From Prevotella sp. (GTDB taxonomy: Bacteria; Bacteroidota; Bacteroidia; Bacteroidales; Bacteroidaceae): a stretch of DNA of 32,829 bases. Below are positions 16,101-25,155 of the stretch, in pieces; the stretch's first letter is position 1; each line of letters opens with the position of its first letter. Location: assembly GCA_024690505.1 (NCBI GenBank), contig JAILPA010000092.1:1-32829 (forward strand). Direction: 5' to 3'. Position numbers and translations under genes: made by a program. The notes beneath the pieces are model-generated. The model did no database searches. It was not told the DNA's origin and saw only the letters and a program-made list of their open reading frames with translations.

Positions 16101-17612
16101 ATGAAGTTAAGCAAGATTATTCAGAATATAGCGGTGAAAGCCATCCTGGGCCCTGCCGGAGCTGACATCGAGATCACCGATGTCGACATCGACTCGCGCC
16201 GCGTGGGCAAGGGCCATCTGTTCGTGGCCATGCGAGGAACGCAGACCGACGGCCATCAATACATCGCCAAAGCCATCGAACAGGGGGCTGCCGCCATTCT
16301 GTGCGAAGACCTGGCGTGGATGGAGGGTAACACCACCCCCGACGCACTGACGGTAACCGTGGTGCAGGTGGAGTCGACCATGAACGCCGTAGGCCCTGTG
16401 GCAACAGCCTTCCAGGGGAATCCCACCGACCACTTCAAACTGGTGGGCGTGACAGGCACGAACGGCAAGACCACCATCGCCACCTTATTATATAATATGT
16501 TCAGGAAGCTGGGCTTCAAGTGCGGACTGCTGAGCACCGTCTGTAACTACATCGACGGCGAGCCCATACCGGCTACGCACACCACCCCCGACGCCATAGA
16601 GCTGAACCGGCTGCTGCGCCGCATGGACGACGAAGGCTGCCAGTATGTGTTCATGGAGTGCTCGAGCCATGCCATACACCAGCAGCGCATCGGCGGACTG
16701 AAGTTCGCCGGCGGCATCTTCACCAACCTGACGCGCGACCACCTGGACTACCACAAGACCGTGGAGAACTACCGCAACGCCAAGAAGATGTTCTTCGACA
16801 TGCTGCCCAAGGACGCTTTCGCCATCATCAACGCCGACGACAAGAACGGCGCGTTCATGGTGCAGAACACCAAGGCCACGGTGAAGACCTACAGCACGCG
16901 CTCCATGGCCGACTTCAAGGCCCGCATCGTGGAGTGCCACTTCGAAGGCATGTACCTCGAGATGGACGGCCGCGAAGTAGGGGTGCAGTTCATCGGCCGC
17001 TTCAACGTGAGCAACCTCCTGGCCGTCTACGGAGCCGCGCGGATGCTGGGACAGCAGCCCGACGACATCCTTCTGGTGATGAGCACCCTGAAGAGCGTGG
17101 CCGGACGACTGGAGCCCATCCGCTCGGCAGAGGGCGTGACAGCCATCGTGGACTATGCCCATACCCCCGACGCCCTTGAGAATGTGCTGCGTGCCATACA
17201 CGAGGTGCTCGACGGCAATGCCCGTCCGTCATCGATGCCTTCCCAGCCCTCGCCAAAGGTCATCACTGTCTGTGGTGCCGGCGGCAACCGCGACAAGGGC
17301 AAGCGACCCCTCATGGCACAGGAGGCCGTGAAGCAGAGCGACCGCGTCATCATCACCAGCGACAATCCCCGCTTCGAGGAGCCCCAGGACATCATCAACG
17401 ACATGCTGGCCGGACTGAACGCGCAGCAGATGAAGAAGGTCGTCAGCATTGCCGACCGGCGCGAAGCCATCAAGACCGCCGTCATGCTGGCCGTGAAGGG
17501 CGACGTCATACTCATTGCTGGCAAGGGCCACGAAGACTATCAGGAGATAAAAGGCGTGAAGCATCACTTCGACGACCGCGAGGTGGTGAGGGAAATTTTC
17601 CAGGCGCCATGA
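16101..17612 (+). CDS. murE: UDP-MurNAc-L-Ala-D-Glu:meso-diaminopimelate ligase
   Basis: MurE adds the third amino acid to the cytoplasmic peptidoglycan precursor using ATP. The 503-residue protein has the Mur-ligase P-loop [11 protein letters not shown] (GTNGKT at 119-124), the [15 protein letters not shown] segment and the C-terminal ligase domain. DNPR at 421-424 ([10 protein letters not shown]) is the signature of enzymes selecting meso-diaminopimelate, so the wall should be of the A1-gamma type. The ATG at 16101 follows ftsI by 61 nt. The gene ends at a TGA 58 nt before mraY. Confidence 0.97.
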   Translation: MKLSKIIQNIAVKAILGPAGADIEITDVDIDSRRVGKGHLFVAMRGTQTDGHQYIAKAIEQGAAAILCEDLAWMEGNTTPDALTVTVVQVESTMNAVGPVATAFQGNPTDHFKLVGVTGTNGKTTIATLLYNMFRKLGFKCGLLSTVCNYIDGEPIPATHTTPDAIELNRLLRRMDDEGCQYVFMECSSHAIHQQRIGGLKFAGGIFTNLTRDHLDYHKTVENYRNAKKMFFDMLPKDAFAIINADDKNGAFMVQNTKATVKTYSTRSMADFKARIVECHFEGMYLEMDGREVGVQFIGRFNVSNLLAVYGAARMLGQQPDDILLVMSTLKSVAGRLEPIRSAEGVTAIVDYAHTPDALENVLRAIHEVLDGNARPSSMPSQPSPKVITVCGAGGNRDKGKRPLMAQEAVKQSDRVIITSDNPRFEEPQDIINDMLAGLNAQQMKKVVSIADRREAIKTAVMLAVKGDVILIAGKGHEDYQEIKGVKHHFDDREVVREIFQAP

Positions 17613-17634
17613 GGACTGCGAGGCGCCAAAACAG

Positions 17635-17666
17635 CGAAATGTCGAAACATCGAAATAACGAGAAAG
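17635..17666. repeat. Short 8-nt tandem array between murE and mraY
   Basis: Four consecutive 8-nt units CGAAATGT, CGAAACAT, CGAAATAA, CGAGAAAG share CGA(A/G)A. The array occupies the untranslated gap just before the mraY ATG. It is degenerate, so its status as a true repeat is less secure. Confidence 0.55.
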
Positions 17667-17670
17667 AAAC

Positions 17671-18945
17671 ATGCTATACTACCTGTTCCGATTCTTAGAG
17701 CAATTCAACATACCCGGGGCGCACCTCTGGAGCTATATCTCGTTCCGTGCCCTGCTCACGCTTATCCTGTCGCTGCTGATCTCGGCATGGTTTGGCGAGC
17801 GATTCATCAAGTGGATGAAACGCCGCAAGATATTCGAGACCGAGCGCGACCCATCCATCGACCCCTTCGGGGTGCAGAAGAAGGGCGTGCCCACTATGGG
17901 CGGCATCATCATCATCGTGTCGCTGCTGGTGCCCGTGCTGCTGCTCGGACGTCTGCGTAACATCTACCTCATACTGATGATTGTCACCACGCTGTGGCTG
18001 GGATTCCTGGGATTCCTCGACGACTACATCAAGATCTTCCGCCAGAAGAAGGACGGCCTGAAAGGGAGATACAAGATTGTGGGCCAGGTGTCGATAGGAT
18101 TCATCGTGGGGCTGGTGCTCTACGTCAGTCCCGACGTGGTGATGCGCGAGAACATCTCTGAGCCTCAGAAGAACGCCACTACCGAAGTGGTGAAACACGA
18201 GACCGAGGCCCATAAGTCGCTGCAGACCACCATCCCCTTCACCAAGCACCACAACCTGAGCTACTCTGAGGTGATGTCGTTCGTGGGTAAGCACAAGGTG
18301 GCGGCAGGCTGGATTCTGTTCGTCATTATAACCATCCTCGTGGTGACCGCCGTGTCGAATGGTGCCAACCTGAACGACGGCATGGACGGCATGTGCGCTG
18401 GCAACTCTGCCATCATCGGCGTGGCCCTCGGCATCCTAGCCTACGTGTCGTCGCACATCGGCTATGCCAGCTATTTTGACATCATGTACATACCCTACAG
18501 CGAAGAGCTGGTCATCTTCCTATGTGCCTTCGTGGGTGCCATGATTGGCTTCCTGTGGTACAACGCCTATCCGGCCCAGATATTCATGGGCGACACGGGG
18601 TCGCTTACCATTGGTGGCATCATAGGTGTCTGTGCAGTCATCATCCACAAGGAGCTGCTGCTGCCCATCCTCTGTGGCATCTTCTTCGTAGAGAGCCTCA
18701 GCGTCATCATACAGACACAATGGTTCAAGCTGCAGAAGCGCAAGGGGCGTCGTGTGCGCGTGTTCCGTTCAACACCCATCCACGACAATTTCCGCAAGCT
18801 CGATTCGCAGCTCGACCAAACGTCGCACTACATACTGAAAGACTGGCCACGACGGCCTTTCCACGAGTCGAAGATTACCATTCGCTTCTGGATAGTTACC
18901 ATCATACTGGCCGCACTGACTATCATCACCCTCAAGGTGAGATAA
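17671..18945 (+). CDS. mraY: Phospho-MurNAc-pentapeptide translocase (lipid I synthase)
   Basis: MraY transfers phospho-MurNAc-pentapeptide to undecaprenyl phosphate at the inner face of the membrane. The 424-residue protein is polytopic with about ten helices. It shows KKGVPTMGGI (70-79), the Mg-binding DD at 117-118 (GFLDDYIK), NLNDGMDG (233-240), FMGDTGS (305-311) and the conserved His371 of STPIHDNF. It is about 60 residues longer than E. coli MraY, mostly because of a hydrophilic stretch at about 155-207 (including PQKNATTEVVKHETEAHKSL). Such insertions are, to my recollection, common in Bacteroidetes MraY. It follows murE by 58 nt; a 124-nt gap with a tandem repeat separates it from murD. 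Confidence 0.97.
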   Translation: MLYYLFRFLEQFNIPGAHLWSYISFRALLTLILSLLISAWFGERFIKWMKRRKIFETERDPSIDPFGVQKKGVPTMGGIIIIVSLLVPVLLLGRLRNIYLILMIVTTLWLGFLGFLDDYIKIFRQKKDGLKGRYKIVGQVSIGFIVGLVLYVSPDVVMRENISEPQKNATTEVVKHETEAHKSLQTTIPFTKHHNLSYSEVMSFVGKHKVAAGWILFVIITILVVTAVSNGANLNDGMDGMCAGNSAIIGVALGILAYVSSHIGYASYFDIMYIPYSEELVIFLCAFVGAMIGFLWYNAYPAQIFMGDTGSLTIGGIIGVCAVIIHKELLLPILCGIFFVESLSVIIQTQWFKLQKRKGRRVRVFRSTPIHDNFRKLDSQLDQTSHYILKDWPRRPFHESKITIRFWIVTIILAALTIITLKVR

Positions 18946-18958
18946 CACCGAAAAAGAC

Positions 18959-19037
18959 AAAGGACAGCTTTGACACCCGAGAAGGACAGCTTTGAACCCC
19001 TCAAAGGACAGTTTTGGCACCCGAGAAGGACAGCTTT
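18959..19037. repeat. 22-nt-period palindrome array between mraY and murD
   Basis: Four 13-nt palindromes AAAG-GACAG-CTTT (18959), GAAG-GACAG-CTTT (18981), AAAG-GACAG-TTTT (19003) and GAAG-GACAG-CTTT (19025) have centres exactly 22 nt apart. The 9-nt spacers are GACACCCGA, GAACCCCTC and GGCACCCGA. The 5-nt centre is the reverse complement of the centre used at 28302 and 28324, while the ACCC-bearing spacers keep the same strand. It would be transcribed in the murD leader. Confidence 0.85.
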
Positions 19038-19069
19038 GCTGAAAAGGAACAAAAAGAACAAACAAAACG

Positions 19070-20404
19070 ATGAACAACAGAATAGTCATACTTGGAGCCG
19101 GAGAGAGTGGTGCTGGTGCCGCCGCACTGGCCAAGAAAGAAGGCTTCGACGTGTTTGTTTCAGACATGTCGAAGATAGCCCCACACTATAAGCAGATGCT
19201 CGACGAGCGCCACATCCTGTGGGAGGAAGGTCGCCACACCGAAGCACTGATACTCAACGCCGCCGAGATCATCAAGAGCCCCGGCATACCCGAGACGGCA
19301 CCCTTGGTGGTGAAGGCCCGCCAGGCTGGTATCCCCATCATCAGCGAGATAGAGTTTGCAGGGCGCTACACGCAGTCGAAGATGGTCTGCATCACGGGCT
19401 CGAACGGCAAGACCACCACCACCTCGCTCATCTACCACATCTTCAAGAACGCTGGCTACGATGCCGGTCTGGCCGGCAACATAGGCCATTCGCTGGCCCT
19501 GCAGGTGGCCGAAGAGCCCCACGAATACTATATCATAGAGCTCAGCTCGTTTCAGCTCGACAACATGTACCGCTTCCGTGCCAACATCGCCATCCTGCTG
19601 AACATCACACCCGATCACTTGGACCGCTATGGCTTCGAGATGCAGAACTATGTCGATGCGAAGATGCGCATCATACAGAACCAGACGCCGCAGGATGCCT
19701 TTATCTACTGGAACGACGACCCCATCATCTGCCGCGAGCTGGAGAAGTACAACATACAGGCCGTGCAATATCCCTTCTCGGAACTCAAGGAGAAAGGCAG
19801 CATAGGATACATTGAGGAAGGGCGCTACGTCATTGAGCAGCCCACGCCGTTCAACATGGAGCAGGAGTCGCTGAGTCTGACGGGCCGCCACAACATCTAC
19901 AACTCGCTGGCGGCCGGTATTGCAGGCAACATTGCCGGCATCAAGAAGGAGGTGATACGCCAGTCGCTGAGCGATTTCCCAGGAGTGGAGCACCGTCTGG
20001 AGCGCGTGGCAACCGTGCGCGGCGTGCACTATGTGAACGACTCGAAGGCCACGAACGTCGATGCCTGCTGGTATGCACTCGACTCGATGAAGACGCGCGT
20101 GGTGCTCATCATCGGCGGCAAAGACAAGGGCAACGACTACGAGCCCATCAAGCCCCTCATACGCGAGAAGTGCGCCGCGCTGGTCTATCTGGGTGCCGAC
20201 AACAAGAAACTGCACGACAACTTCGACGCGATGGGCATTCCCGTCCGCGACACCCACTCGATGAAAGAATGTGTGGACGCCTGCTACCAGCTGGCACAGC
20301 CCGGCGACACGGTGCTCCTATCGCCCTGCTGCGCTTCATTCGACCTGTTCAAGAACATGGAAGACCGTGGCGAGCAGTTCAAGGAGCTGGTGAGAAACCT
20401 GTAG
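19070..20404 (+). CDS. murD: UDP-MurNAc-L-alanine:D-glutamate ligase
   Basis: MurD adds D-glutamate to UDP-MurNAc-L-Ala in the cytoplasm. The 444-residue protein has the N-terminal nucleotide-sugar fold (IVILGAGESGAGAAALA), the ATP loop CITGSNGKTTTT (GSNGKT at 110-115), the central IELSSFQLD and LNITPDHLDRYG segments, and the C-terminal domain with VHYVNDSKATNVDA and LLSPCCASFDLF. All are MurD hallmarks. The ATG at 19070 gives MNNRIVILGAG, 33 nt after a palindrome array. The next gene, ftsW, starts 50 nt after its stop. Confidence 0.97.
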   Translation: MNNRIVILGAGESGAGAAALAKKEGFDVFVSDMSKIAPHYKQMLDERHILWEEGRHTEALILNAAEIIKSPGIPETAPLVVKARQAGIPIISEIEFAGRYTQSKMVCITGSNGKTTTTSLIYHIFKNAGYDAGLAGNIGHSLALQVAEEPHEYYIIELSSFQLDNMYRFRANIAILLNITPDHLDRYGFEMQNYVDAKMRIIQNQTPQDAFIYWNDDPIICRELEKYNIQAVQYPFSELKEKGSIGYIEEGRYVIEQPTPFNMEQESLSLTGRHNIYNSLAAGIAGNIAGIKKEVIRQSLSDFPGVEHRLERVATVRGVHYVNDSKATNVDACWYALDSMKTRVVLIIGGKDKGNDYEPIKPLIREKCAALVYLGADNKKLHDNFDAMGIPVRDTHSMKECVDACYQLAQPGDTVLLSPCCASFDLFKNMEDRGEQFKELVRNL

Positions 20405-20454
20405 ACTGGCTGCCGGCCGACAATTGTTAATATGTCAATAGTAAATACATCAAG

Positions 20455-21774
20455 GTGAACAAGAAAATAGGAAATCTCTTCAAAGGCGACAAGGGCATCT
20501 GGATAGTCTTCTTCTTCCTCTGCCTCATCAGCATCGTCGAGGTGTTCTCGGCGTCGAGCACGCTGTCATACAAATCACAGAACTTCATGGGGCCGCTCTT
20601 CTACCACTGCCTTATGATCTTCATCGGCGTGGTGTTTGCCATTGTCACCTTGAACGTGCAGTGCCGATACTTCAAGCTCGTCACGCCCATCTTCCTGTTA
20701 ATCTCGTTTGCCACACTGATGTGGGTGCTGCTCTTTGGCGAAAGCATCAATGGCGCCAACCGCGTGATTCAGTTGCCGGGATTCACCTTCCAGCCATCGG
20801 AGCTGGCCAAGGGAACCATGGTGCTGGCAACGGCACAGATACTGAGTGCCATGCAGCGCGAGGACGGTACCGGTGCCGATGACAAGGCCATCAAGTACAT
20901 CCTGTGGATAGCACTCCCCATGGTGGCACTGATTGGCGTGGAGAACCTGTCGACGGGTATGCTGCTCTTCACAGTCATCTTCGCCATGATGTTCCTGGGG
21001 CGTGTGCCTTTGCGCCAGCTGGGCAAGCTCACCGGCGTCATTGTGCTCTGCATCGGTGTCGTCCTGGCATTGGTGCTCACCGTGGGAAACATTGACAACG
21101 ATGAAGACGAGCAGCCAGCAAAGGAACAGATGGCACAGACGGGACCTGCCATAGCACAGCAGACGGCGGCACAGATGATGGCCAGCAATATGCAGGAGGA
21201 TGCTGAAGAGGAAGAAGAGGAAGGACCCATGCAGAAAATATTCCACCGCTTCGGCACGTGGCGCAACCGTCTGACCAGCATGTTCGACAGCGAAGACGTG
21301 CCGGCAGAACAATACAAGATAAACGACAAGAACTTCCAGGTGACACATGCCAATTTCGCCATCGCATCGTCGGGCATACTAGGCAAGGGACCAGGAAACT
21401 CGGTGGAGCGCGACTATCTGCCACAGGCATTCTCCGACTTCATCTTTGCCATTATTATCGAGGAGATGGGGCTCATAGGCGCCATTGTTGTCGTCTTCCT
21501 CTACGTCATACTCCTCTTCCGCGTGGCACGTATTGCCGGGCGCTGCGAGAACAACTTCCCGGCTTTCCTCGTGCTGGGACTGGGCATACTGCTCGTGCTC
21601 CAGGCTGCCATCAACATGCTCGTTGCCGTGGGACTGGGGCCGGTTACCGGACAGCCGTTGCCGTTGGTCTCGAAGGGAGGCACGTCGACCATCCTGAACT
21701 GTATATATATCGGTGCCATACTCAGCGTCAGCAGGTCGGCAAAGATGTCGGCAAGCGCCAAGAGCATTGACTGA
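20455..21774 (+). CDS. ftsW: Septal peptidoglycan polymerase FtsW (SEDS family)
   Basis: FtsW polymerises lipid II into septal glycan with FtsI. The 439-residue protein has about ten membrane helices and SEDS motifs: GINGANRVIQLPGFTFQPSELAKG (98-121, quoted in part), ENLSTG (163-168), the catalytic-region Asp in MFDSED (D278), and PQAFSDFIFAIIIEEMG (323-339). The start is GTG at 20455; no better in-frame ATG is visible. A glutamate- and alanine/methionine-rich insert of about 45 residues (213-257, ending in a run of six Glu) precedes the large periplasmic loop and is not part of the SEDS core. An 8-codon ORF (20432-20458) overlaps the GTG and could couple translation. Confidence 0.95.
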   Translation: MNKKIGNLFKGDKGIWIVFFFLCLISIVEVFSASSTLSYKSQNFMGPLFYHCLMIFIGVVFAIVTLNVQCRYFKLVTPIFLLISFATLMWVLLFGESINGANRVIQLPGFTFQPSELAKGTMVLATAQILSAMQREDGTGADDKAIKYILWIALPMVALIGVENLSTGMLLFTVIFAMMFLGRVPLRQLGKLTGVIVLCIGVVLALVLTVGNIDNDEDEQPAKEQMAQTGPAIAQQTAAQMMASNMQEDAEEEEEEGPMQKIFHRFGTWRNRLTSMFDSEDVPAEQYKINDKNFQVTHANFAIASSGILGKGPGNSVERDYLPQAFSDFIFAIIIEEMGLIGAIVVVFLYVILLFRVARIAGRCENNFPAFLVLGLGILLVLQAAINMLVAVGLGPVTGQPLPLVSKGGTSTILNCIYIGAILSVSRSAKMSASAKSID

Positions 21775-21817
21775 CAAAGATACGGACAAGAACTAAGGAA
21801 ATAAACAGAAAAAAGAT

Positions 21818-22966
21818 ATGAACGAGAACACGAACACACAGACGGGCAACGGCGGCGAACTGAGAGTCGTCGTCAGCGGTGGCGGTACGGGCGGACACAT
21901 CTTCCCCGCAGTCTCGATAGCCAACGCCATCAAGGCGCTACGCCCCGACGCAAAGATACTGTTCGTGGGAGCCGAGGGACGCATGGAGATGCAGCGAGTG
22001 CCACAGGCGGGCTACGACATCAAAGGACTGCCCATACGCGGATTCCTGCGACCATTGTGGAAACCAGGAAATGTGGGCGTGGCCCTCGACTACCTGAAGA
22101 GCAAGCGCATGGCCAAGCAGATACTGCGCGATTTCCGGCCGCAGGTGGCTGTCGGAGTAGGCGGATATGCCAGCAGTGCTGCACTGGGAGCGGCCAACAG
22201 TCTGGGCATTCCCACACTCATACAGGAGCAGAACAGCTATGCCGGTCTGGCCAACAAGCAGCTGGCAGCCAAGGCACGCAAGATATGTGTGGCATACGAA
22301 GGCATGGAGCGCTTCTTCCCCAAGGACAGAATCTTGCTGACAGGAAACCCCGTGCGCCAGGCACTACTCGACACGAAGGTGACTCGCGAAGAGGCACGCA
22401 AGGCCTTCGGTCTCGATCCCGACAAGAAGACCATCCTGCTCGTCGGGGGAAGCCTCGGGGCACGAACCATCAACGAGAGTGTGCTCACCCATCTGGCCGA
22501 CATCGAGGCATCGGGGCTGCAGTTCATCTGGCAGACAGGCAAATACTATAGCCAGCAGATTGCAACCGAGCTGAAGAGCAAAGGACAGCCGGCAAACCTG
22601 AAAGTCATGGACTTCATCACCGATATGGCCGTGGCCTACGCTGCAGCAGACCTCGTCATCAGCAGGGCTGGGGCAAGCAGCATCAGCGAGTTCTGCCTCA
22701 TAGGGAAGCCAGTCATACTGGTGCCCAGTCCGAACGTGGCTGAAGATCACCAGACGAAGAACGCCATGGCCCTCGTCAACAGGAAGGCAGCCCTGATGGT
22801 GAAAGACGCCGATGCCTGCCAGCAACTCATACCACTGGCCATCAACACTGTGGCCGATGGCGAACTGCTGCGTTCGCTCAGCCAAAACGTGCTGAAGATG
22901 GCGCTGCCAAACAGTGCGGAGATCATTGCCAAGGAAGTGATAAAACTGGCCACAACCGCCCGATAG
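21818..22966 (+). CDS. murG: Lipid II synthase MurG (GlcNAc transferase)
   Basis: MurG adds GlcNAc from UDP-GlcNAc to lipid I at the inner membrane face, giving lipid II. The 382-residue protein has the N-terminal glycine loop SGGGTGGHIFPA (GGGTGGH at 21-27), the second G-loop LLVGGSLGARTIN near 209 and the UDP-GlcNAc site region ISRAGASSISEFCLIGKP followed by AEDHQTKNA. This is a GT-B fold of family GT28. A hydrophilic N-terminal extension of about 14 residues (MNENTNTQTGNGGE) precedes the core. It lies 43 nt after ftsW and 24 nt before murC. Confidence 0.97.
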   Translation: MNENTNTQTGNGGELRVVVSGGGTGGHIFPAVSIANAIKALRPDAKILFVGAEGRMEMQRVPQAGYDIKGLPIRGFLRPLWKPGNVGVALDYLKSKRMAKQILRDFRPQVAVGVGGYASSAALGAANSLGIPTLIQEQNSYAGLANKQLAAKARKICVAYEGMERFFPKDRILLTGNPVRQALLDTKVTREEARKAFGLDPDKKTILLVGGSLGARTINESVLTHLADIEASGLQFIWQTGKYYSQQIATELKSKGQPANLKVMDFITDMAVAYAAADLVISRAGASSISEFCLIGKPVILVPSPNVAEDHQTKNAMALVNRKAALMVKDADACQQLIPLAINTVADGELLRSLSQNVLKMALPNSAEIIAKEVIKLATTAR

Positions 22967-22990
22967 ACTTATAACACCCAAACAAAACGC

Positions 22991-24379
22991 ATGAACACAA
23001 AAGACATAAAAGCCGTCTATTTCATCGGTGCCGGAGGCATCGGTATGAGTGCCATCGCCCGCTACTTCATCAGCCGCGGACTGGTGGTGGCCGGCTACGA
23101 CAAGACACCCACCGAACTGACCCGCCGTCTGGAAAAGGAGGGAGCACTGCTGCACTACGAGGAGAACATCGAGGAGATTCCGCATACGTGCAAGAAGCCG
23201 GAGTCGTGCCTGGTGGTCTACACACCGGCCATACCTGAAACACACAAGGAACTGACGTATTTCCGCGAACAAGGCTTCGAGATACAGAAGCGGGCACAGG
23301 TGCTGGGAACACTCACACGCCAGTTGCGCGGACTCTGTGTGGCCGGCACACACGGCAAGACTACTACCAGTTCGATGTGTGCACACATCATGCACCAGAG
23401 CCACCTCGACTGCAACGCCTTCCTTGGAGGCATCACGAAGAACTACGGCACAAACTACATCGTGTCGCCTACGTCCGACTATGTGGTGGTCGAGGCCGAC
23501 GAGTTCGACCGCTCGTTCCATCACCTCTCACCCTACATGACCGTCATCACCTCCACCGACCCCGACCATCTGGACATCTACGGCACGAAGGAGGCCTACC
23601 TGGAGAGCTTCCGCCATTACACGGAGCTCATTCAGCCCGAGGGCGCACTCATCATCCACCGCGGACTGGAGATGAAGGAGAGCCTGCAGCCTGGCGTGCG
23701 CCGCTATGACTACAGCCGCGACGAGGGTGACTTCCATGCCGAGAACATCCGCATTGAGAACGGAGAGATAACGTTCGACTTCGTTTCGCCCATTGAGTGC
23801 GTCAAGAACATAGAACTGGGACAGCCCGTGCCTATCAACATCGAGAACGGCGTGGCCGCCATGGCTATGGCACAGCTGGCAGGATGCACTGCCAACGAGC
23901 TGCGTGTGGGCATGATGACGTTCAGTGGTGTGGACCGCCGTTTCGACTTCAAGATAAAGACCCCCAGGATGGTGTTCCTCAGCGACTATGCCCACCACCC
24001 GAAGGAAATTCTGCAAAGTGCCACCAGTCTGCGACAGCTCTACCGCGACCGCCACATCACTGCTATCTTCCAGCCGCACCTCTACACCCGTACCCGCGAT
24101 TTCTACAAAGACTTTGCCAGTGCCCTGAGTCTGCTCGACGAGGTCTACCTTACCGAGATCTATCCAGCCCGCGAGGAACCGCTGCCCGGTGTCACGTCGC
24201 AACTTATCTACGACGAGCTGGCCCCCGGGGTGGAGAAGCACCTCATCAGCAAGGACGATGTGCTACAGCTGGTAAAGAGCCGCCAGTTCGATGTGCTCGT
24301 GGTGCTCGGTGCCGGCGACCTCGACAGTCAGGTGCCGCAAATAACCAGTATACTACAACACAAGTATAATGTTAAGTAA
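22991..24379 (+). CDS. murC: UDP-MurNAc:L-alanine ligase
   Basis: MurC starts the stem peptide by adding L-alanine to UDP-MurNAc. The 462-residue protein shows the Rossmann motif FIGAGGIGMSAIA (11-23), the ATP loop VAGTHGKTTTSS (GTHGKT at 119-124), VVEADEFDRSFHHL, TSTDPDHLDIYG and, in the C-terminal domain, LSDYAHHPKEI and IFQPHLYTRTRDF. These distinguish MurC from the paralogues MurD and MurE. The TAA stop at 24377-24379 lies 11 nt inside ftsQ, so the two genes are translationally coupled. Confidence 0.97.
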   Translation: MNTKDIKAVYFIGAGGIGMSAIARYFISRGLVVAGYDKTPTELTRRLEKEGALLHYEENIEEIPHTCKKPESCLVVYTPAIPETHKELTYFREQGFEIQKRAQVLGTLTRQLRGLCVAGTHGKTTTSSMCAHIMHQSHLDCNAFLGGITKNYGTNYIVSPTSDYVVVEADEFDRSFHHLSPYMTVITSTDPDHLDIYGTKEAYLESFRHYTELIQPEGALIIHRGLEMKESLQPGVRRYDYSRDEGDFHAENIRIENGEITFDFVSPIECVKNIELGQPVPINIENGVAAMAMAQLAGCTANELRVGMMTFSGVDRRFDFKIKTPRMVFLSDYAHHPKEILQSATSLRQLYRDRHITAIFQPHLYTRTRDFYKDFASALSLLDEVYLTEIYPAREEPLPGVTSQLIYDELAPGVEKHLISKDDVLQLVKSRQFDVLVVLGAGDLDSQVPQITSILQHKYNVK

Positions 24380-25115
24380 CAACAATACACGAATCATCAT
24401 CATCAGCGTCAGTGCCTTCATTGGCGTCTACCTGTTGCTGGCAGTCACGGTCTTCAACCGCCCGGCCGAGGCCGATGTGGTGTGCTCTGATGTGCACATC
24501 ACCGTGGAGAAAAGCGTGGTGAAAGGCTTCCTCACCCCCGGCGAGGTAAAGAAGATGTTGACGCTGGCCAACATCAACCCCGTTGGGCAGAAGATGCAGG
24601 ACGTGAACCTTCGCGCCATCGAGGAGAAGCTTGAGGCCCACGAACTGGTTGACCATGCTGAATGCTACAAGACGCTCAACGGCAGCCTGAACCTCAGTAT
24701 CACCGAGCGTGTGCCCGTGATGCGGGTCATGGCCGCTGACGGCGACAACTATTATGTGGCAGGCGACGGGCAGCTGATGCAGAACACTGGCTATACCTGC
24801 AACCTCATGGTGGCCACCGGCAACATTAGCCGTCCCTTTGCCCAGCGCGTGCTGTCGGTTGTGGGGCGCATCGTGATGGCCGACGACTTCTGGCGTAACC
24901 AGGTGGTGCAGCTAAACGTTCTCCCCGACAGTACCATAGAACTGGTGCCCCGTGTGGGTAATCACATCCTTTACCTGGGACGTGCCGTTGGTGTCACCCG
25001 TAAGCTGGAACGCCTGCACAAGTTCTACCAGTACGGCCTTGACCAGGTGGGCTGGAACAAGTACTCGCGTATCAGCGTGGAGTTCGCTAACCAGATAGTG
25101 TGTAAGAAGCGATAA
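24369..25115 (+). CDS. ftsQ: Cell-division protein FtsQ/DivIB
   Basis: FtsQ bridges early and late divisome proteins from the periplasm. The 248-residue protein has a short cytoplasmic tail, one membrane helix (about 8-29, RIIIISVSAFIGVYLLLAVT), and a periplasmic POTRA-like region (about 35-95, DVHITVEKS...FLTPGEVKKML). A beta domain with NLSITERVPVMRVMA and the terminal YSRISVEFANQIVCKKR follows. Sequence conservation is low, but topology, length and its place between murC and ftsA make the call safe. It overlaps murC by 11 nt. Confidence 0.93.
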   Translation: MLSNNNTRIIIISVSAFIGVYLLLAVTVFNRPAEADVVCSDVHITVEKSVVKGFLTPGEVKKMLTLANINPVGQKMQDVNLRAIEEKLEAHELVDHAECYKTLNGSLNLSITERVPVMRVMAADGDNYYVAGDGQLMQNTGYTCNLMVATGNISRPFAQRVLSVVGRIVMADDFWRNQVVQLNVLPDSTIELVPRVGNHILYLGRAVGVTRKLERLHKFYQYGLDQVGWNKYSRISVEFANQIVCKKR

Positions 25116-25155
25116 GGAACCAATCATTAGTAAACAATAAAATAATAGTAATAAT

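Noticed and set aside
18959..19037. CRISPR array
   Set aside because: Units are 22 nt with 9-nt near-constant spacers; CRISPR repeats and unique spacers are each far longer, and no cas gene is present.
19160..20257. 365-codon open frame antisense to murD
   Set aside because: Opposite-strand shadow of murD, with no promoter or family similarity.
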